Shown piece after piece: positions 32,867 through 41,843 of a DNA stretch of 64,000 bases (the stretch's first letter is position 1; each line of letters starts with the position of its first letter). Origin of the DNA: Nitzschia sp. DOCU1 (Eukaryota; Bacillariophyta; Bacillariophyceae; Bacillariales; Bacillariaceae); contig OX595992.1 of NCBI GenBank assembly GCA_951394045.1, positions 1,178,001 through 1,242,000 on the forward strand, in the 5' to 3' direction. The translations under genes and the position numbers were made by a program. The notes under the pieces were generated by a model. That model made no database searches and was not told the DNA's origin. It saw nothing but the letters and a program-made list of their open reading frames with translations.

Positions 32867-34064
32867 TTAGAACGGCGGAGGTTCCCTAGTCTCCCTTCGG
32901 GGCGGGCCAGTTCTTCCAGCTCGCCACTGGACACCGTCCTTAACGTCCTTCTTGACGACTGTTCCCTCTTCTCCCGCAACAATTTTCTCTGTGTCCTTCA
33001 AGTCTCCGATCGCGGCCCACGCGTTAGGTTTCTTGGAGTTCTTGACAAAGTCAATGGCAGCCTGGATCTTGGGCCCCATACTTCCAGGGAACTGCTTTCC
33101 GGCCTTGGTACCCTCAAGGTACTCTGGTGAAACTTCCGTCATTTCTCTAGCATTGGGCTTGCCAAAGTTCTCCCAAATACCACCGCCATCAGTCAGAATA
33201 ATGTAAGCGTCAGCTTCGATTTCGGCAGCCAGCTTGGCCCCGCAGGCATCCTTGTCGATCACGGCTTCGACACCAATCAGGGTAGATGGATTTGATGGGA
33301 CTCGTGCCACTGGAACACCCCCTCCTCCACAAGCAATGGGGAGAAGATTAGGACTGTGCTCCAACAGCGTCTTAATCGCCTCGATCTGCAAGATTTCCTG
33401 CGGCTGCGGGGACGGGACGACACGTCTGTAATATTCACCGTCAGGCTTCATGATAAAGCCAAGACTTTGCTGCAACGCCTGGGCTTCTACAGCTCCATAA
33501 ATCGGTCCAACAAATTTGGTCGGGTCTTTAAAGGCATCCGAAAATTGATCAACGACCACTTGTGTCAAAATTGGTACAGCAGTTGTTCCTGCCGACTGCA
33601 TTGCTTGGGCGAGAACATATCCGATCTGCCCCATGGATTCAGCACCCAAAACATCAAACGTGGCGGCGGCACGCTCCAAGGCCAATTCACCAACCTGGGG
33701 TCCGTTTCCATGTGTCAAAACTGGCAGATAACAGCGCAAGCATAACATAAGAATCTGAAAATAATAAATGTAAGGCGATGGTCATAATGGGATTCTTACC
33801 CAATTCGTGTTTCTTGGCAAGTGTAGCCATTGTAGGTGCCATGGCAGCAGCAGCCTTGAGCATATTCTCAATGGTCAAACGGTCACCGCGACGCTGCAGG
33901 GCATTTCCTCCTACGGCCACCACAATTCGAAGCTTCTTTTCGTCAGTTTTCTTGGTCGTCGTGATCGACGTCGGCGCAGCAGCTGAGGTTGAACCAGCCG
34001 CAGTAGCGAGCATTCGGCGGGGCAAGCCGACCGACCGAACAAGGAGTTGTCTTTGCATGAACAT
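32867..34064 (-). CDS. Carbamate kinase, probably mitochondrial
   Basis: Carbamate kinase interconverts carbamoyl phosphate plus ADP with carbamate (or NH3 and CO2) plus ATP. Exon 1 is 33800-34064 and exon 2 is 32867-33720, with a 79-bp intron (GTAAGA...GCCAG). The product has 372 residues. Amino-acid kinase blocks: VVAVGGNALQRRGDRLT at the start, THGNGPQVGELALE, ACGGGGVPVAR, GVEAVIDKDACGAKLA, LTDGGGIWENFGKPN, and GSMGPKIQAAIDFV. About 45 residues (MFMQRQLLVRSVGLPRRMLA) precede the kinase and look like a mitochondrial presequence. Carbamate kinase is common in bacteria and protists and unusual in eukaryotes. With the diatom urea cycle it may recover ATP or supply carbamoyl phosphate, which is an inference. 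Confidence 0.93.
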
Positions 34065-34617
34065 GGTGATGACTGCTTTCTAGAGACAAACTATGCGTCA
34101 AATGAAGAATCGTCAACCCTCTCTCTCGGAAGATGATGATCCGATCTGCACTGGGCGTCGTGTTGGCGGCATCAAAAACGGGACGGCGCGCTGAAAATGC
34201 ATGCCAACAAGAAGATCGCGAGAAGCGCGAAAAAAGCGCGCACGAGGCGAAGGCGAAATAAAAGGGAGAAGAAGACCGATCAGGACCCGGAGGTGTTGTC
34301 ACGTTCTTGACTTGATCGATTGCTACAGGTTTGTTTCAGTGGATTAGTCCTTCGTGGCTGGCAACTATTAGCATGAGACAATGCTACCCTGGTCTTTCCT
34401 GATTGGGATCTCGTATGAAAACGTTTAATTTACAAGTCTAGAGTAGAGAGTCGAAGAAGTTTTTCTATCTGGCAAGCGAAAAATAGATGAAACTGTCAGG
34501 CTTCGACGTGTGTTGTCCTTGTTGCGCCATTTCATGATGCAGTCAACTTTCCTGCAAGTACGTCGATCGATGCTAGCAGGAGCGTTTCATTCTGCCATGC
34601 GAGAGGACTACATGCAG
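34065..34617. other. Intergenic, 553 bp
   Basis: Upstream of carbamate kinase; no gene or repeat seen until the tandem duplication at 34618. Confidence 0.45.
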
Positions 34618-34911
34618 GGACCAAAGCAACTGTTGTAGCAAGATGTAGAACTGGCAGCTTCTACCCGATGCCCCGCGAGCGGGAAATCGAATAGCTGTGC
34701 CACGACAACAACGGCTTCCACAGAGTTACGACAAAGCTTCTTGCGGGATACCCACGGAACGCACGGACCAAAGCAACTGTTGTAGCAAGATGTAGAACTG
34801 GCAGCTTCTACCCGATGCCCCGCGTGCGGGGAATCGAATAGCTGTGCCACGACAACAACGGCTTCCACAGAGTTACGACAAAGCTTCTTGCGGGATACCC
34901 ACGGAACGCAC
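34618..34911. repeat. 147-bp tandem duplication of the carrier gene 3' end
   Basis: Copy 1 is 34618-34764 and copy 2 is 34765-34911, adjacent and nearly identical; a few differences occur around GAGCGGGAAATCG versus GTGCGGGGAATCG. Copy 2 contains the last 13 codons of the carrier gene including its stop (34873-34911) plus its 3' flank. Copy 1 therefore holds a stranded extra copy of that gene tail. Confidence 0.92.
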
Positions 34912-36078
34912 CATTGCTATTTGCACTGCACCTAGTATTTGCTCGTAGGTCAAAAAGGTAAAGGCTGCCGTGAGGACAGTCTGTAGCAACTTGGCGCGCA
35001 TCCCGGTGTACCACTCTTTGTATCCAGCGCGTCTATAGAGTTGGACCAGGCAGTCGATAATGCCTTTGTAGACATTATTTTCCAGTCGCAGCACTGTCTG
35101 CGTCAACTGTAGAGGGTACGTGAACACAGTGGCGATTGCCTTTGCTACGGCGCCAAGAACAAAAGCCTCCGAAGGTTGCAACACGCTCCCTTCTACGGAA
35201 GATGTCTTCCGGCTAACATAAGCCAATCTTGCATGCTTGAGCTGTTCGTAGGAGAAAAATTGAATGACGGGATTCGACACCAACAGGACACTCGCCGCCG
35301 TTCCGCTCCAAAGGTGCCTCAGTCCTTTGGCTCGGAAAATAGTAACTAGCTCTTTCAGCAAAGAACTGCTTTTCGCCTCTCCCGTGACAATAGACATGTT
35401 TGCTACCCATAACGGATTGGTAACCAGTACATTGCCAATGCCCGCGACACAAGACACTACCAAGGAAAGAACGGCCTTGCCAGATGCTTTCGTGCCGAAA
35501 ATGGGGGCGTCCTTTATCAAACGCTTGATGTAAGCGTTCAAGAAAAAGAATACAAACTGACTGACAAAAATGGTCGTAATGACAGGAGTAACGCCTTGGT
35601 AAAGTGCACCCCGGGCGTTCAATTGGATCAAGCATTTTAACAAGCTCGTGTCCTTCGAAGATTTCTGGACTGTCTCCAATTGGCCTGATCGTTCGCTGGA
35701 AGAACTCTCCATGTCCCACGAGGGGGCAGTTTCGTCGCTGGTCCCAATCTTTCGTTCATCACTGGAAGCTAGCTCGGTACTTCTTAATGATGCTCGGTGG
35801 ACGGGAGACCACGAAGACGACGATGACACCGCATCGGCACCATTATCATTTATGGACGGTGGCGCCTTTTCAAAGTCTACTTCCACTTCGACCGAGTCTA
35901 ACAGCTCTTTCTCGCCATCATGATTTTTTGTCCGTGAAACTTGTTGCGAAGCTTGTGATTGGAGTTCGATCCGGGCTCTCTCCAAGGGGTAAAACAAGAG
36001 CAAAGCAAATGCCGAACCCAGAGAGCCTCCAATGGCGTGGACGATTGGCGACGCCTGGTTGGCAGAAGTGGCCGCCAT
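34873..36078 (-). CDS. Mitochondrial carrier family protein (SLC25; peroxisomal ATP/cofactor carrier-like)
   Basis: 401 residues, one exon. Carrier proteins have three repeats of two helices with PxD/ExxR-type signatures. Seen here: FYPLERARIELQ after helix 1, NPLWVANMSIVTG after helix 3, and TYPLQLTQTVLRLE after helix 5. FVFFFLNAYIKRL and IQFFSYEQLKHARLA also fit. The NPLWV form and TYPLQ are typical of the PMP34/PNC/SLC25A17 branch, which moves ATP, CoA or related cofactors into peroxisomes. A long acidic/serine-rich insert of about 100 residues lies between helices 1 and 2, which is unusual. The last 13 codons are tandemly duplicated downstream. The Harbinger-like element is inserted 300 bp upstream. 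Confidence 0.87.
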   Translation of the reverse strand: MAATSANQASPIVHAIGGSLGSAFALLLFYPLERARIELQSQASQQVSRTKNHDGEKELLDSVEVEVDFEKAPPSINDNGADAVSSSSSWSPVHRASLRSTELASSDERKIGTSDETAPSWDMESSSSERSGQLETVQKSSKDTSLLKCLIQLNARGALYQGVTPVITTIFVSQFVFFFLNAYIKRLIKDAPIFGTKASGKAVLSLVVSCVAGIGNVLVTNPLWVANMSIVTGEAKSSSLLKELVTIFRAKGLRHLWSGTAASVLLVSNPVIQFFSYEQLKHARLAYVSRKTSSVEGSVLQPSEAFVLGAVAKAIATVFTYPLQLTQTVLRLENNVYKGIIDCLVQLYRRAGYKEWYTGMRAKLLQTVLTAAFTFLTYEQILGAVQIAMVRSVGIPQEALS

Positions 36079-36380
36079 GATAAGTGGATCGAACTGCGCC
36101 AGGGCAAGAGAGTGCCCCCGAGGTAATCTGCACCGCTGGACAGGTGGCGACGATGGTATGTCAAGAGTGGAGTCTCTGGCTGTATTGGGCCCTTCAAAAG
36201 CAAATCAAAGATTACTGCGAGAGATCTTCATCGTCGTCAGATCGACTCGCCTCCTCTCGTCGCGTGTCCATTTGTGGCTTTTTCTCAATTTCCCCCGCTC
36301 CCTTTTTTCACTCTTTTCAACCACAACAACCTTGAAACTCTGCCCTGCTCAACCCCCTCCCCCCCGTGGATCCCCGACTG

Positions 36381-36850
36381 GGACACCAACGAAAATATCG
36401 CACGATGCCAATTTTGGCGATACATGGCGATGGACAGACTTCCTCGGGGTTACGCCAAGGAGCAATGGCGCGGGAAGGCGCGCCATCCGAATTTTCGAGT
36501 ACCCCAACGGATACAAAAGCAGTTTTGGTTGGTTAATTTCTTTTTATATCGATATCGTTTCCTTAGGGTCTTTTAATATTTTTGTATGTGCTTCAATGAT
36601 TCAAAGGACATGTCGGTCGTCCAACGAATCAATCATAGCCAGATCACCCCTTAATTATCGAATGACTCGCAAGCGACATTGGCGTTCTTCGGCGACATTT
36701 CGTCGCCTTGTATCACCGACTGTCTCCCGAATATCGCCAAGCATCGCCGGCTTATCGCCCAGGCGACAAAGGAGTGTCGCCCGAGTGTCTCCAACATCGC
36801 CGAGTTTCGCCACACGTCGCCTTTGTGTGGAAACTCTACGGAGGAAAGGG
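36381..36850 (+). repeat. Left terminal inverted repeat of the Harbinger-like element
   Basis: Reverse-complement match to about 43650-44127. Long shared blocks include CGCCATTGCTCCTTGGCGTA, TATCCGTTGGGGTAC and AAGCACATACAAA in inverse orientation. The inner half is packed with GGCGA/TCGCC motifs (at least ten TCGCC). The inner end is approximate. Confidence 0.85.
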
Positions 36851-37037
36851 AAGACCGGCGACGTGTGGCGGAACTCGGCGATACATGGAGACATACCGAC
36901 TATCGCCCGAGTGTCGCCTTCCACTAGGGGCTATAATCAGTCAGTCCGCTTCATTCGTGAAAAGCAACCGCCACAATCTCGAGGTTTTGTTGTGAAAAGG
37001 GATCACCAACCACGATGGCAGCATTCACAAAACCAGC

Positions 37038-37829
37038 ATGTCGACAACCAACAACAAGAACAAAAGGAGAAAGAAGGAGGACAATACCCGTAACTTAGGG
37101 GCCTCAGTCCCCATGGCAATCGATGCCACCACTGCCAACCCCGCGAAAAAGCGCAAAGAACGTGCTGCTCCAAACGCCGCCGCCAAGGCGCCGCGGCAAG
37201 AACCCACACCTGCTCAGCGCAAAAGAGAGGAAGAGCGGCAGGCCAAAGCGACAATTCGCAGGGAAATGAAGGAAAGGAAAGAGGCGGAGCGGGAAGCTGA
37301 GGCAAAGAAGAAGAAGGAACAGAAGGAACGGAAATTGCAATGGGAGGATAGTGCGGCGAAAAGAGTTTTGCTAAACGACCTAGCAAGTGGACTTCTGTCA
37401 ATGAACCGTGAAGAGGTTCCGCCAATGGCTGCGTGGGAGGTTTATAAGGGACACGAAGCGTTTGAACTTGTCACCTACGAACAGTTCCGGACGAATTTAA
37501 ACAACTACCGCAACGCAATGCCACAAAAGCTGGCAAGGGTGAGTCATGAGCTTGAAGCCCTGCGTAGGGATCGAGTTTTGCACCCACGTCAAACAAGGAA
37601 TGCTCGTGGTGAGCTAGTCTTTGATTTACACGCGGCAAAACGGCAGTTGCGGATCGATGTGAAGGCTGGGCTTCACAAAAGATTCACCCCGGCGGGGCTT
37701 CAATCGAAACGGAGTGTCTACCAGCACTTCGACCCCATAAAGTTCAAGGAACGCATCTACCAGGAAGAGCGCAGGGTGCGTTTTGTCAACTACATGAATG
37801 ACAAATGCAAGAATGAAATCAAATGGTAG
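37038..37829 (+). CDS. Transposon accessory ORF 1, basic protein of unknown function
   Basis: 263 residues from ATG 37038. The first 110 residues are disordered and strongly basic/charged (KNKRRKKEDN, then KR/EE-rich coiled-coil-like sequence). The rest looks folded: VLLNDLASGLLSMNREEVPP, AAWEVYKGHEAFELVTYEQF, FDLHAAKRQLRIDVKAG, YQHFDPIKFKERIYQEER. It is inside the Harbinger-like element just inside the left inverted repeat, so it is probably an element protein. I do not recognise a domain; DNA binding is only suggested by charge. Confidence 0.55.
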   Translation: MSTTNNKNKRRKKEDNTRNLGASVPMAIDATTANPAKKRKERAAPNAAAKAPRQEPTPAQRKREEERQAKATIRREMKERKEAEREAEAKKKKEQKERKLQWEDSAAKRVLLNDLASGLLSMNREEVPPMAAWEVYKGHEAFELVTYEQFRTNLNNYRNAMPQKLARVSHELEALRRDRVLHPRQTRNARGELVFDLHAAKRQLRIDVKAGLHKRFTPAGLQSKRSVYQHFDPIKFKERIYQEERRVRFVNYMNDKCKNEIKW

Positions 37830-38084
37830 GTAGTAGCATTAGTATCTAATAGACAACTAGGCAAGCTGTCAACACCTTCTCCTCGCACGTATGATAGTAG
37901 GAGTCCATCTAGTAGGAATATGAACTACCTAATGGTAAGACTTTGTTAATAAGCAATGAAGCTATAGTTATTTTGTGTACTACATTCTTGCATGCGTCCC
38001 AATAGTCGATATGAGCAGGATACAATACAATACGATATTATTGCCGCGAGAACGGCGTGGGGTTCTGAATTGGACCGTGTCAAA

Positions 38085-38651
38085 CTAATCCATAGTTTGG
38101 TGCACAATGGCAGTGGCTTTACTTGCATCCACTTTTACTCCACCTGCTACAGCGATGCAGACTTGAGCCCAGTGGGAAGAATAGGTCTGCTTGTTACCAC
38201 TGGGATGGTCCTTCACCATGTCTCGCCAGGTGGGTGCAAGTTTGTCCTGGTCATGCGGATCCGTGCCGAAGACATGAATGTCAAAGCGATCCTGCGGATG
38301 CGGCAGTTTGAAAAGGATGAGAAAATGATGAATACGGCGCTCTTCAGATTGCACTTCCTGCAAGTGAGCCTTGTGCGAATTTAAATACCCAGGATCGGTC
38401 TGGTATTTATCCATATGGGCTTGGTCCCTTGCAAACTCAGACACGGCAGGGAGGGTGATCTTGATGGCCGGGATGCGATGTTCCCCCCAAGCCCAAAGAC
38501 GAGCATCAAAATACTCTTTGTCCAAAAGAGAGATATTGGCTCGAATATAGACGGCTTCATAGAGGAAGTTCCCCTCCTCCACGTCATTGCACCACAGGAC
38601 CTGGAACCTGCCAGCGCAGTTGCGGTCTGGACATACATAGTCAGCCCACCA
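38085..38651 (-). CDS. Transposon accessory ORF 2, downstream exon
   Basis: An open frame that begins right after a good acceptor (TTCCTTCAG, 38652) and ends at a stop at 38085. It codes WWADYVCPDRNCAGRFQVLW, then WAWGEHRIPAIKITLPAV and FDIHVFGTDPHDQDKLAP. It pairs with the donor GTAAGT at 38712 in the same phase as the upstream 207-codon ORF, with a 61-bp intron. The join is blocked only by one TAG 15 bp before the donor. It contains no domain I recognise; VCPDRNC may be half of a zinc site. Confidence 0.5.
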   Translation of the reverse strand, partial: WWADYVCPDRNCAGRFQVLWCNDVEEGNFLYEAVYIRANISLLDKEYFDARLWAWGEHRIPAIKITLPAVSEFARDQAHMDKYQTDPGYLNSHKAHLQEVQSEERRIHHFLILFKLPHPQDRFDIHVFGTDPHDQDKLAPTWRDMVKDHPSGNKQTYSSHWAQVCIAVAGGVKVDASKATAIVHQTMD

Positions 38652-38724
38652 CTGAAGGAAGAATGTTAGATAGTAGTTAACAATAGAAATCAAGAACAGG
38701 GCAACAACTTACTCTGAATGGATC

Positions 38725-39348
38725 CTATAGAGTTCCGGTGCCATCCACAGTGTTCTTGGCTGGAAGAAGATACTTCGAGCCCTTCTTGCTCTTGGTACGA
38801 GCAGGAGTTCGGGGGCTCTTGGAGCGACCGACTGAACCAACGGAACGCTTGGAGTGTCGGCTGCAGGACGGCGTCCTCACCCCACCAGTGCTGCCAATAT
38901 GCAATCCACTCATATCGATAGCAATGCTCTCCTCATCCTCGTTGTCATCGTTGTCATCGTTGCCATCGTCGTCATCATCGTCATCATCGTCGTTGTCCTT
39001 GCGCTTGCCCTTCTTGCCCTTCTTGCCCTTGCCCTCATCTTCATCCATAGAAAGGTCCGATTCCAAGCCATCGTCATCCGCCTCATCATCCTTCTTGCGT
39101 TTCGCTTTCGCTACCGACGAGTCAACCATATCTCGAAGAGCTTCGTTGCGGGCTCGGAACTTTTCAATCCCTTCCTTCTTCATCTTCTGCCACCTCTTCC
39201 CCAAAGCTAGACGGAATTGGGACCCGGGTTTACCACAAATCGCAGGGTATCTGTTGGCTAAATCCTTGAATATGATGAGGTCTCGAGGGAGGTCCTCGTT
39301 GGCAACAAGCTTCAGGAAGCTATCGAGCTCAGCGTTGGTAATTTTCAT
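38725..39348 (-). CDS. Transposon accessory ORF 2, upstream part (acidic protein, probably truncated by TAG)
   Basis: 207 residues from ATG 39348 to TAG 38725. The first 75 residues look folded (NAELDSFLKLVANEDLPRDL, GSQFRLALGKRWQKMKKEG) and could be a small helical DNA-binding domain. A long acidic D/E-rich run and a basic tail (SPRTPARTKSKKGSKYL) follow. The same frame continues past the TAG to a GTAAGT donor, so the stop probably interrupts a longer two-exon gene. Harbinger elements often carry a second, Myb-like DNA-binding protein; whether this plays that role is unproven. Confidence 0.5.
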   Translation of the reverse strand: MKITNAELDSFLKLVANEDLPRDLIIFKDLANRYPAICGKPGSQFRLALGKRWQKMKKEGIEKFRARNEALRDMVDSSVAKAKRKKDDEADDDGLESDLSMDEDEGKGKKGKKGKRKDNDDDDDDDDDGNDDNDDNEDEESIAIDMSGLHIGSTGGVRTPSCSRHSKRSVGSVGRSKSPRTPARTKSKKGSKYLLPAKNTVDGTGTL

Positions 39349-39434
39349 GGCGCTTTCTTTTTGTGGCGACAGAAAACAAGTTGATTGCTGGTTGCAGAAA
39401 AACTAGTCGTCCAATCTTGCAAACAACAACCCTC

Positions 39435-39692
39435 CAACGGAAGAGTATCCAGGATCGACAGCGCTGTCGATCCTGGATACTCTTCCGTTGATGGACTAAA
39501 AGAAAGAGGTGACTGAACTGTGGATGGATACTCTTCCGTTGGTGGACCGAAAGAAAGAGGAGCCTCTCTCTTTTGGTCCATCAACGGAAGAGTATCCAGG
39601 ATCGACAGTTGAAACACAATGATGACGTCCATTCTTGGGTAGGTCCCTCTTTCTCTTGGTCCACCAACGGAAGAGTATCCAGGATCGACAGG
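39435..39692. repeat. Palindrome and inverted-repeat array inside the Harbinger-like element
   Basis: 39435-39490 is a perfect palindrome with 28-bp arms and no loop; each arm begins CAACGGAAGAGTATCCAGG. Further copies of the arm occur at about 39526-39541 (inverted, partial), 39582-39608 and 39665-39691 (direct). Each copy is bordered by a (T/C)GGTCCA(T/C) box and a CTCTTTC-like tract, so the repeat unit is about 46 bp. It lies about 90 bp upstream of the start of accessory ORF 2. Confidence 0.93.
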
Positions 39693-39839
39693 ACGCCTAG
39701 CTTCCATGTGATACACCCAATTGCCTAAACAACAATCCACAACGGATGAAACCCTGCCAATTGCCGCCAACACAACTCCCAATTCCCGCCAATTCATTCC
39801 CACAAAGAGCCAATTAAAGGAATCTGACACGTCGGAGCG

Positions 39840-40160
39840 CTTAAATTGAATTCGACTCGTCGGAGTGGGACCTTGGCGACATGCCGGCGACACTATGTCA
39901 GCGACATCCGGAGACACTATGTCCCCAAGTTTCGCCGAGTGTCGCCAGTTTCGCCAAATATCGCCAAAGTGTCACGGAATCGCGGCGAATCCCAACGAAT
40001 CCAAAGAAGCGGTGACATTGGGTGTTACCCTGCGATGCCAGGCGACGAGAGAGAACAAAATTTCTCCGAGTGTCGCCCATACTCGGCGACACAATTTCTC
40101 TAAGTATCGCCGAGTTTCGCCAAGTGTCGCCGGAGAATCTTCTTTCTTTTCCTACTGTAT
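39840..40160 (+). repeat. Internal GGCGA/TCGCC motif array
   Basis: Dense in GGCGACA and TCGCCGAGT motifs, ending CGGAGAATCTTCTTTCTTTT, which matches the inner part of the right inverted repeat in inverse orientation. It is a third copy of the subterminal sequence, well inside the element. Confidence 0.8.
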
Positions 40161-40530
40161 GTTTGTGCTATCTTGCAGAGGATGTCACTCTGTATCCATT
40201 CGAACCATGATAACGTCGTCGAATAGTTGCCTCGCACCGACGAGCATCGCGCGTGAATTCCGCGTTCGACATCCCATCGTCACAAGTGCTTCCAAGCAAC
40301 AGATAGAGGAGGACTCCCGCCTTCAGAATTTTCCCGCCGCCTTGACACATGCAACAAGTGGTGCTAGGAGCCCACAGAGAGAGTATTGCTCCCAGTGGCT
40401 CTTCACTCGGATTTTTCCATCGTGGCATGGGCAGTTGTGCAACCCCCTAAGGGAGAGATGGAATTACCGTCAGGACAACCACCCAACAACCTGCATAATC
40501 TTTTGTGGTCTCCATTGTTAAAGTCCAACC

Positions 40531-40881
40531 ATGTCGCTCCCGCTTTTGTCCAACCAAACCATCAACAAAGTCCACGTGAAAGCTTGCGAGATGCTTGGGC
40601 ACCTTCTCACTGACGGGGAGCCCGGTGATGTGGTCTCTGTAGAACTCCTCGAGGATGGTTGTCGCATCGTCAGCAAATCTGGCAATGGCAAGGAAGTTCT
40701 TGTGTGCTTGAAGGGGGGTAAACACATTGTTCTTGTCGAATCTTCGGACAAGGATCGCCTACTCTTCGATCTCAGAGAGTTGAAGCGTGAGGTTGCCCAT
40801 TTGAAGGAGCTGGCAGAAGGAGATGACCACCAGCAAGCAATCCCCAAGAGTGCTACTCCACCGCCCACCCATGCTGTATGA
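40531..40881 (+). CDS. Transposon accessory ORF 3, small protein of unknown function
   Basis: 116 residues from ATG 40531. The pattern is beta-rich then helical: VHVKACEMLGHLLTDGEPGD, VLVCLKGGKHIVLVES, then LLFDLRELKREVAHLKEL, a possible coiled coil. No family is recognised. It lies on the same strand as the transposase and about 950 bp upstream of it. Confidence 0.45.
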   Translation: MSLPLLSNQTINKVHVKACEMLGHLLTDGEPGDVVSVELLEDGCRIVSKSGNGKEVLVCLKGGKHIVLVESSDKDRLLFDLRELKREVAHLKELAEGDDHQQAIPKSATPPPTHAV

Positions 40882-41162
40882 TTGAGTGGGCTCTATTGTT
40901 GTCTTCTCTACTTTCAATCAATTCCAGCATGCGGTGCGTCTTCTCTGTAAATGAGAATGACGACGACGGTGGCATATTGTGCGCATCGACTCATTTCCCA
41001 TGCAATTATACATCATAGGATTCTGTATTCAAATAACTATAGCAGCTTTGTTGTCTATTAGTTCATTCTACTATCAGATAGTTTGTTTCTGGACTTGCCT
41101 ATATCCTATGTATCGTCGTCGTCGCACGGAAATTTGATGGTCGTTGCTGGATCCGGAGAGTA

Positions 41163-41639
41163 CTACCAGTAATCAACTTTCATATACTTGGCCCTGTGTC
41201 CAAGTTTCTTTTGATTCCTGACAGCTTCCTGCACGTATCCAAGAAAGATCGTGTCTAGCCCGGCAGCTCGACTTTCGTCAGTATGAATATCACACTGGGC
41301 AAGCTGTTTTGCCAAGGACTTGAAGAGCTTTTCGATTGCAGGGTGCTGCTGGACAATGGCCTCAGCGTAGCTCGATGGCTCGTTGATCTGCTTGTCCCTA
41401 ACACTCTCAGGCCTGACGAATGTGGATAGCTCGTGACCGTCCTTGAGTTTCACGATAACGTAGCGGCGACAAGGAGTGTCCGACTTGGAGAGGTCATACC
41501 AGCCATTAAGGCCTATGTACTTCCCACCAGTAAATGCACACTCCTCCCCTTTTTGTCGTGCCAAACGGCTGGATCCAGAGGATGATGATGAGCTGCTGAC
41601 AGAGCGAGCTCTCGATTGCAACTCAGATCGACTGGGCAT
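41163..41639 (-). CDS. Transposon accessory ORF 4, small KOW-like protein
   Basis: 158 residues if started at ATG 41639 (MPSRSELQSRARS); an upstream in-frame start at 41735 is less likely. A serine-rich lead is followed by CAFTGGKYIGLNGWYDLS and RRYVIVKLKDGHELSTFVRP, a beta pattern like a KOW or SH3-type barrel, then a helical tail. A nucleic-acid-binding role would suit a transposon protein but is inferred only from pattern. It is divergent from the transposase gene. Confidence 0.5.
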   Translation of the reverse strand: MPSRSELQSRARSVSSSSSSSGSSRLARQKGEECAFTGGKYIGLNGWYDLSKSDTPCRRYVIVKLKDGHELSTFVRPESVRDKQINEPSSYAEAIVQQHPAIEKLFKSLAKQLAQCDIHTDESRAAGLDTIFLGYVQEAVRNQKKLGHRAKYMKVDYW

Positions 41640-41843
41640 GATGGTTTCGTTTGCGCGATTGCAGAAATAATGAGAGATGGGGGAATTTTGTGAGCGATGT
41701 TTGTATGAAGGATCGCGCGCGATCGAGTAAGGCAAGCCACCCGTTGTCGTCGCTTACATTTTCAGATTTTCCGGTTTTCTTCGCTCATGATGCTGAGCAA
41801 GCTAACAATCAACAATTGAAATCATCACTGGATATCGCTTACC

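Noticed and set aside
36032..37093. Long + strand ORF of about 350 codons across the carrier promoter and the left inverted repeat
   Set aside because: It runs through repeat motifs, starts inside the carrier gene in antisense, and gives an R/S-rich, non-protein-like product.
38738..39406. Long + strand ORF with serine and leucine runs
   Set aside because: It is antisense to the acidic stretch of element ORF 2 and reflects its codon bias.
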